Shown here in pieces: positions 59,445 through 64,000 of a stretch of DNA of 64,000 nucleotides. The notes beneath the pieces were generated by a model. That model did no database searches and had not been told where the DNA came from. It was given only the letters and a program-made list of their open reading frames with translations. The stretch spans positions 1-64,000 of the forward strand of contig NZ_WWCL01000005.1 of NCBI RefSeq assembly GCF_009857835.1. The letters are read 5' to 3'. Origin of the DNA: Duganella fentianensis (GTDB lineage Bacteria > Pseudomonadota > Gammaproteobacteria > Burkholderiales > Burkholderiaceae_D). Every line of letters begins with the position of its first letter. Position 1 is the stretch's first letter. The position numbers and the translations under genes are program-made.

Positions 59445-60680
59445 GTGCCATATTTCTCCTACAAGGCGCGCAATGCGCGTGGCGAGCTGCTGCAGGGCGT
59501 GATGGAAGGCGCCGACAGCGGCGCCGTGGCCAACCAGCTCAGTAGCGCCGGCGCCATCCCTGTGCAGATTACGCTGACGCGCGGCGGTGCCAGCAATAAG
59601 GAGCAGGGGGGCAATGGGGTGAAGCGCCTGTTTTCCCGCCCCGTCAAGCCCATGGATGTGCAGCTGTTCAGCCGCCAGATCTACACGCTGCTCAAATCCG
59701 GCGTGCCCATCATGCGCGGGCTGGCAGGCTTGCAGGAATCGGCCATCAATCCCAGCTTCGGCGCCGTCATTAAGGACTTGCGCGAATCGCTCGATGCGGG
59801 CCGCGAGCTATCGGTGGCGATGCGGCGCCATCCCAAGGTATTCAGCGAATTCTATCTGTCCATGGTACGGGTGGGCGAAATGACGGGCCGGCTGGAAGAA
59901 GTGTTCCTGCGGCTATTCGATCATATGGAGTTCGAGCGCGAAATGCGCGCCCGCGTGAAGAGCGCCACGCGCTACCCTATCTTTGTGATCGTCGCCATGC
60001 TGCTGGCAGTGGTGGTGGTGAATATCTTCGTGATTCCCCAGTTCGTCAAAGTATTCGAGAGTTTCCATGCCGAGCTGCCACTGATGACGCGCCTGCTGAT
60101 AGGCGGTTCGCGCTTCACGGTGGATTACTGGATGCAGTTGCTGTTCCTGAGCGTGACAGGGCTGATCGCGCTGCGTGGCTGGATACGCACCCGGGATGGC
60201 CGCTACAGATGGGATCGCTTTAAGCTGAAGTTTCCGATTGCCGGCAAGATTATCCAGAAAGCCACGCTGGCCCGCTTTGCGCGCAGTTACGCCTTGTCCA
60301 GTCGCAGCGGTGTGCCCATCGTACAAGCTTTGACGGTGGTGTCGCAGACGGTCGATAACACTTACCTGAGCAAGCGGGTGGAGCGCATGCGCGATAGCGT
60401 GGAAAGGGGCGACAGCATATTGCGCACGGCGATAGCGTCCAAAGTGTTCACCCCGGTGGTGATCCAGATGATAGCGGTGGGCGAAGAGTCCGGTTCGCTC
60501 GATGAACTGATGGAGGAAATCGCCCAGATGTACGAGCGCGAAGTCGACTATGAACTGAAGACGCTGGCGGCGCAGATCGAACCCATCCTGATTACCTTCC
60601 TCGGCGTACTGGTGCTGGTACTGGCACTGGGTATTTTCGTGCCGATCTGGGATCTGGGCAAAGTGGCGATACCGCACTGA
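59445..60680 (+). CDS. mshG: MshG platform protein
   Basis: This 411-aa inner-membrane platform protein of the GspF family has two repeats (FSRQIYTLLKSGVPIMRGLAGL; RSYALSSRSGVPIVQALTVV) with membrane helices at about residues 180-205 (FVIVAMLLAVVVVNIFVIPQF), 225-245 and 380-405 (ILITFLGVLVLVLALGIFVPIW). The start is a GTG at 59445, 1 bp after the mshE stop. Confidence 0.95.
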   Translation: MPYFSYKARNARGELLQGVMEGADSGAVANQLSSAGAIPVQITLTRGGASNKEQGGNGVKRLFSRPVKPMDVQLFSRQIYTLLKSGVPIMRGLAGLQESAINPSFGAVIKDLRESLDAGRELSVAMRRHPKVFSEFYLSMVRVGEMTGRLEEVFLRLFDHMEFEREMRARVKSATRYPIFVIVAMLLAVVVVNIFVIPQFVKVFESFHAELPLMTRLLIGGSRFTVDYWMQLLFLSVTGLIALRGWIRTRDGRYRWDRFKLKFPIAGKIIQKATLARFARSYALSSRSGVPIVQALTVVSQTVDNTYLSKRVERMRDSVERGDSILRTAIASKVFTPVVIQMIAVGEESGSLDELMEEIAQMYEREVDYELKTLAAQIEPILITFLGVLVLVLALGIFVPIWDLGKVAIPH

Positions 60681-61189
60681 TGCGCCAGCGCGGCCACAGC
60701 CTGTTCGAGTTCGCCATCGCCGTCATCGTGTTCGCACTGGTGCTGGCGGTGGCCTTGCAGCGCATGGGTTTCTACCAGCAGGCTGGTGAGCAGGCTGTGG
60801 TACAAGCGATACAGATCAATTTACGCACGGCACTGAATGGCAAAGTGCTAGCTTTGCGGGCGCGCGGCGCAGAAGATCAGATCGCCGCGCTGGCCGGTGC
60901 CAATCCCGTCGAATGGCTGGAACATCCGCCCAGCCGCTATGCGGGCGAGCTGCAAGCCGCGCAGGCACGCGGTCTGGCGCCGGGTAGCTGGTATTTCGAT
61001 GTGGTGCAGAAGCAGCTGGTTTATGTGAGAGACAATCAAGAAACTAGCTTAAATAGTGCTGCTAGGAATATATGTTTCAGAGTAGAATTGCAGCGCTTGC
61101 CCGAAAAAAATGCCAATGCCGAGCAAAGGCCAGTCAGACCGACTGGCGTGGAGCTGATAGAAGTAACCAATTGTCGGACCCAGCCTTAA
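60680..61189 (+). CDS. mshF: MshF-like minor prepilin-type protein
   Basis: The 169-aa protein starts MRQRGHSLFEFAIAVIVFALVLAVAL, a prepilin-like N-terminus in which the usual FTLIE is replaced by HSLFEF. Its ATG overlaps the mshG stop. The 3' third is visibly richer in A+T than the rest and could contain a promoter for the pilin gene. Confidence 0.82.
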   Translation: MRQRGHSLFEFAIAVIVFALVLAVALQRMGFYQQAGEQAVVQAIQINLRTALNGKVLALRARGAEDQIAALAGANPVEWLEHPPSRYAGELQAAQARGLAPGSWYFDVVQKQLVYVRDNQETSLNSAARNICFRVELQRLPEKNANAEQRPVRPTGVELIEVTNCRTQP

Positions 61190-61240
61190 CGAAGGCTAGG
61201 ACCTAAAAGTTGTTTTTAATAGTTAGGTATGGAGAATCAC

Positions 61241-61684
61241 ATGCATATTCCAGCAGCACGTCGCAGTTTCGCTGCGCAGCAGGGCGGTTTCACGCTGATC
61301 GAACTGATCGTGGTCATCGTCATTCTCGGCATACTGGCGGCAACGGCAGTGCCGAAGTTTGCCAGTCTGGGCACGGATGCCCGTATCGCTAAAATGCAGG
61401 GTGCCCGTGCTGCTATCTTGAGCGCCGCCAATATGTATCATGGCCGTTACCTCGCGGCCGGTTCGGTGGCAGGCACCTATGATGGCGTGGTCGTCAATGC
61501 CACGGGTTATCCTGACCTCAGTGCTAACGGTATGCTGGCGGCCGTGCAGCTGGGTGACTATGTCACCACCAACTTCACCACTTCGGGCGAGGTGACTCCG
61601 GACAGCGGCCATGCCAGCTGCAAGCTGACCTACGCTCCTACCACGGGCGCTGTTACGATGGCGGTAGCCGCGACGGACTGCTGA
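61241..61684 (+). CDS. mshA: MshA-type major pilin
   Basis: The 147-aa prepilin has the leader QQGG followed by FTLIELIVVIVILGILAATAVPKF, with the conserved Glu at mature position 5. A C-terminal disulfide pair is formed by ASCKL and ATDC. The start is placed at 61241 because GGAG lies nine bases upstream. It follows mshF by 51 bp. Only one pilin of this size precedes mshC, so a separate mshB is absent. Confidence 0.9.
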   Translation: MHIPAARRSFAAQQGGFTLIELIVVIVILGILAATAVPKFASLGTDARIAKMQGARAAILSAANMYHGRYLAAGSVAGTYDGVVVNATGYPDLSANGMLAAVQLGDYVTTNFTTSGEVTPDSGHASCKLTYAPTTGAVTMAVAATDC

Positions 61685-61709
61685 TCGGCCTGCGGGGCGG
61701 GATGGCGTG

Positions 61710-62255
61710 ATGAAGCAGTTGAAAGCGCTGCCCGCCGCGATGCGTGTACGCGGCTTTACCATGGTCGAGCTGGTGATGGTGATTATCGTGCTGGCCGTGC
61801 TGGGCGGTATGGCGGTGCCGCGCTTTTTCGAGCGCAAGGGTTTCGACGCGGCATCCTATACCGAGCAGCTGAAGGCCATGCTGCGGTATGGCCAGAAAAT
61901 CGCCATCTCCCAGGGGCGCAACGTGTATGTGCGGGTGAATGGCAGCGGTATCGTGCTGGCCTATGATGCGTTCTATCTCATTTACGCGATCGCACCCGCC
62001 GGTATCAACGATGGCAGCGCCAGTACGGTCAGCCTGTGTGGCAGCACGCAGAACCGCGCCTGTGCCGGCGTGCCCGGCGGCCTCACGCTCACCGGCGGCA
62101 CCAGCTTCTATTTCGACCCGACCGGCAAACCCTTCCTGGTGACGAATACACCGCCTACGCTGACTTCTACCTTCTCAACCCTGGTGCTATCGCTGACCGG
62201 TGATGGCAGTACCCATAATGTCACGGTGGCGGCGGAAACCGGCTATGTCTATTAA
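61710..62255 (+). CDS. mshC: MshC-like minor prepilin
   Basis: The 181-aa protein has RG followed by FTMVELVMVIIVLAVLGGMAVPRFF as prepilin start. A GTG lies one codon upstream; GGGGCGGG serves either. Two cysteines (LCGST and RACAG) lie in the middle. Its gene overlaps the next start by 11 bp. Confidence 0.88.
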   Translation: MKQLKALPAAMRVRGFTMVELVMVIIVLAVLGGMAVPRFFERKGFDAASYTEQLKAMLRYGQKIAISQGRNVYVRVNGSGIVLAYDAFYLIYAIAPAGINDGSASTVSLCGSTQNRACAGVPGGLTLTGGTSFYFDPTGKPFLVTNTPPTLTSTFSTLVLSLTGDGSTHNVTVAAETGYVY

Positions 62256-62829
62256 TCCTCCACGCCGAGGGAGCGAACGCGGCTTCGGACTGGTCGAGCT
62301 GGTGATGTTCATCGTCATAGTCAGTATCGCCGTGCTGGGCGTGCTGCAGGCACTGAGCAGCAGCGCCCGCAATAGCCCTGATCCCATGCTGCGCAAGCAG
62401 GCGCTGGCTATCGCCGAAGGACTGCTGGAAGAGGTGCGTCTGGCCCACTTCAGCTATTGCGACGGCAATGATCCGGTTGCCGAAAGCCCCAGCACCACCA
62501 GCCCGGCTAGTTGCACGGTGGCCGAGGGCGTCGGGCCGGAAGCCGGCAACAGCCGTCCCTACGACAATGTCAACGATTATGTACTGGCCTTCGGCACGCC
62601 CATGACCTATTCAACGGATGCGGCCGGTAACAATTTTCCGAATGGTTATAGCGCCACGGTAACCATCAATCCCGACAGCGCTCTGGGACCGGCCGGCGCG
62701 CAGATTAGCGCCGATGCCACCCCGGCGAATATGAATGTCCTGCGCATTACCGTGGCCGTCAGTTATCCGGGCGGTTATTCGGTGGTGCTGGATGGCTACC
62801 GTACCCGCTATGCGCCGAGGTCGATATGA
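62245..62829 (+). CDS. mshD: MshD-like minor prepilin
   Basis: The 194-aa protein starts MSINPPRRGSERG followed by FGLVELVMFIVIVSIAVLGVLQAL. The region after it (LAIAEGLLEEVRLAHFSYCDGNDP) matches the MshD/PilV-type plan. The start at 62245 overlaps the mshC end, and its stop overlaps mshO by 4 bp. Confidence 0.88.
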   Translation: MSINPPRRGSERGFGLVELVMFIVIVSIAVLGVLQALSSSARNSPDPMLRKQALAIAEGLLEEVRLAHFSYCDGNDPVAESPSTTSPASCTVAEGVGPEAGNSRPYDNVNDYVLAFGTPMTYSTDAAGNNFPNGYSATVTINPDSALGPAGAQISADATPANMNVLRITVAVSYPGGYSVVLDGYRTRYAPRSI

Positions 62830-63662
62830 AGCGCAGCAGAATGCAGGGTTTCACGCTGGTTGAGCTGATCATCGTGATCGTGATTACCGGCATACTGGCG
62901 GGCATGGTGGCAATTTTTCTGCGCAGTCCGGTACAGAGCTATGTGGATACGGCGGCCCGCGCCGAACTGTCCGATATCGCCGACCTGGCCTTGCGGCGGC
63001 TGGCCCGCGATGTGCGTCTGGCGCTGCCGAACAGCGTCTATGTTTCGGCGGACCGCAAGATGCTGCAATTTCTGATCGTGAAAACCGGTGGCCGCTATGT
63101 CGATGTCAGTGATGCGCCACCTGCTACTCTGCTGCCGCTCGATTTCAGCCCGAGCGCCAGCCTGTCCTTCGACATTGCCGGCGCCGCACCGAGCGGACGT
63201 CAGCAGATACTGGCCAATGATTACATCGTGGTGTTCAATATCGGCGCGGCACCGGCCGATGCCTACACGGGGGGAAATATCGCCCGCGTGGCGTCGGTCT
63301 CCGGCACGCGGGTGACGCTGGCGAGCAATCCGTTTGCCACGGCCTCGCCCAGCATGCCTTCGCCTACCAACCGCTTCCAGGTGGTGACGGGCACGGTGAC
63401 CTATGTCTGTGCGCCGGTGGCGGGCGGGGGCGGCACGCTGACCCGCAACTACAGTACGTCGATCTTCGGCCCTAGTGGCCTGGGTGCACCGCCATATGGC
63501 ACGCCGGCCTTGTTGGCAAAAAAAATCTCCGGCTGCGCTTTCGACTACACGGTACTGGCCAACACCAATGCGGCGCTGGTAGGCATGACGCTGACCCTGA
63601 CGGCACCGAATGGCGAGAATGTCAGCCTGAGCCGGCAAGTTCACGTGGATAATACGCCATGA
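62826..63662 (+). CDS. mshO: MshO-like minor prepilin
   Basis: The 278-aa protein starts MKRSRMQG followed by FTLVELIIVIVITGILAGMVAIFL, then ELSDIADLALRRLARDVRLALPNS, characteristic of MshO/PilW-type pilins. Start (ATGA) and stop overlap the neighbours by 4 bp each. Confidence 0.92.
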   Translation: MKRSRMQGFTLVELIIVIVITGILAGMVAIFLRSPVQSYVDTAARAELSDIADLALRRLARDVRLALPNSVYVSADRKMLQFLIVKTGGRYVDVSDAPPATLLPLDFSPSASLSFDIAGAAPSGRQQILANDYIVVFNIGAAPADAYTGGNIARVASVSGTRVTLASNPFATASPSMPSPTNRFQVVTGTVTYVCAPVAGGGGTLTRNYSTSIFGPSGLGAPPYGTPALLAKKISGCAFDYTVLANTNAALVGMTLTLTAPNGENVSLSRQVHVDNTP

Positions 63663-64000
63663 TGCTGCCTAGCCTGATACGCTCCGCCCAGCGCGGCTTT
63701 TCCATCGTGACAGCCTTATTTCTGGTGGTGGTGCTGACCACGCTGGCAGTGGCCGTGATGGTGCTGAGTACCTCGCAGCAGACCACGGTAGCCATAGACC
63801 TGCTGTCATCGCGCGCCTACGAGGCCGCGCGCGCCGGTGTCGAATACGGCTTGTACCAGAAGCAGATCAATGGCAGTTGCGTGGCCAGCCGTTCGTTTGT
63901 GCCGGGCGGCTCGCTGTCGGGCATGACGGTGACGGTGCTGTGCAGTGTGGTCTCTACGCCGGGCATGGGCACCAGTCTGGATCAGGTGACGATCACTGCC
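63659..64000 (+). CDS. mshP: MshP-like prepilin, cut by the window edge
   Basis: The frame opens at the ATG at 63659 and is still open at 64000 (114 codons). It reads MMLPSLIRSAQRGFSIVTALFLV and continues with a hydrophobic helix, VVLTTLAVAVMVLSTSQ, then EAARAGVEYGLYQKQ. The RG-FSIVTALFLV start, without the usual Glu, is typical of MshP/PilX proteins. It overlaps the mshO stop by 4 bp. Confidence 0.88.
   Translation, partial: MMLPSLIRSAQRGFSIVTALFLVVVLTTLAVAVMVLSTSQQTTVAIDLLSSRAYEAARAGVEYGLYQKQINGSCVASRSFVPGGSLSGMTVTVLCSVVSTPGMGTSLDQVTITA

Noticed and set aside
1..64000. CRISPR array, rRNA, insertion sequence or riboswitch
   Set aside because: No regularly spaced repeats, transposase gene, rRNA sequence or known riboswitch core was seen.

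Overview
The window looks like a high-GC betaproteobacterial chromosome, most plausibly Burkholderiales close to Oxalobacteraceae. This is inferred from the DUF3391/HD-GYP protein, soluble PAS chemoreceptor, MSHA-type pilus locus and acyl-CoA dehydrogenase/phosphotransferase gene set; no rRNA or species marker is present. Positions 1-10971 are visibly richer in A+T and form an integrated island. A P4-type tyrosine integrase lies directly beside the 3' end of a tRNA-Leu(UAA) gene (10972-11056). Behind it are an AlpA-type regulator, a large primase-helicase and several unknown element genes. The far end of the island is outside the window.

The island cargo at 1960-3766 is the most interesting accessory unit: an ABC/SMC-like ATPase gene overlapping a gene for a small PIN-like nuclease. 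It is flanked by a serine resolvase with inverted repeats that may be its recombination site. The composition is that of an ATPase-plus-effector phage-defence pair, and I cannot match it to a named system.

From 11.1 to 37.1 kb is core-like chromosome: a Sir2 deacylase, hemerythrin and AhpD-like proteins, then a signalling block. That block holds a HTH-receiver protein, a receiver-HD-GYP protein with a coupled small HTH protein, and a TorT-like binding protein / soluble PAS chemoreceptor / triple-CheW / HD-GYP run. These are followed by a ParB-like protein, a penicillin-acylase-family enzyme, a membrane-anchored HNH protein, thymidine kinase, a copper-handling operon (DUF2946, SCO, PCuAC), the Prc protease, an NHL-propeller/M23 fusion and two acyl-CoA dehydrogenases. 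At 37.1-42.6 kb a large hybrid histidine kinase overlaps a diguanylate cyclase gene.

From 43.7 kb to the right edge is a divergent type IV (MSHA-like) pilus locus. The plus strand carries mshE, G, F, A, C, D, O and the start of P. The minus strand carries mshM, L, N, a second ATPase and second platform protein, mshI, J, K and two additional prepilins. It also carries an ABC transporter whose ATPase and permease genes lie at opposite ends of the run. Both assembly ATPases have N-terminal MshEN repeats, a known c-di-GMP-binding fold. This ties the pilus to the one cyclase and two HD-GYP phosphodiesterases encoded in the same window.
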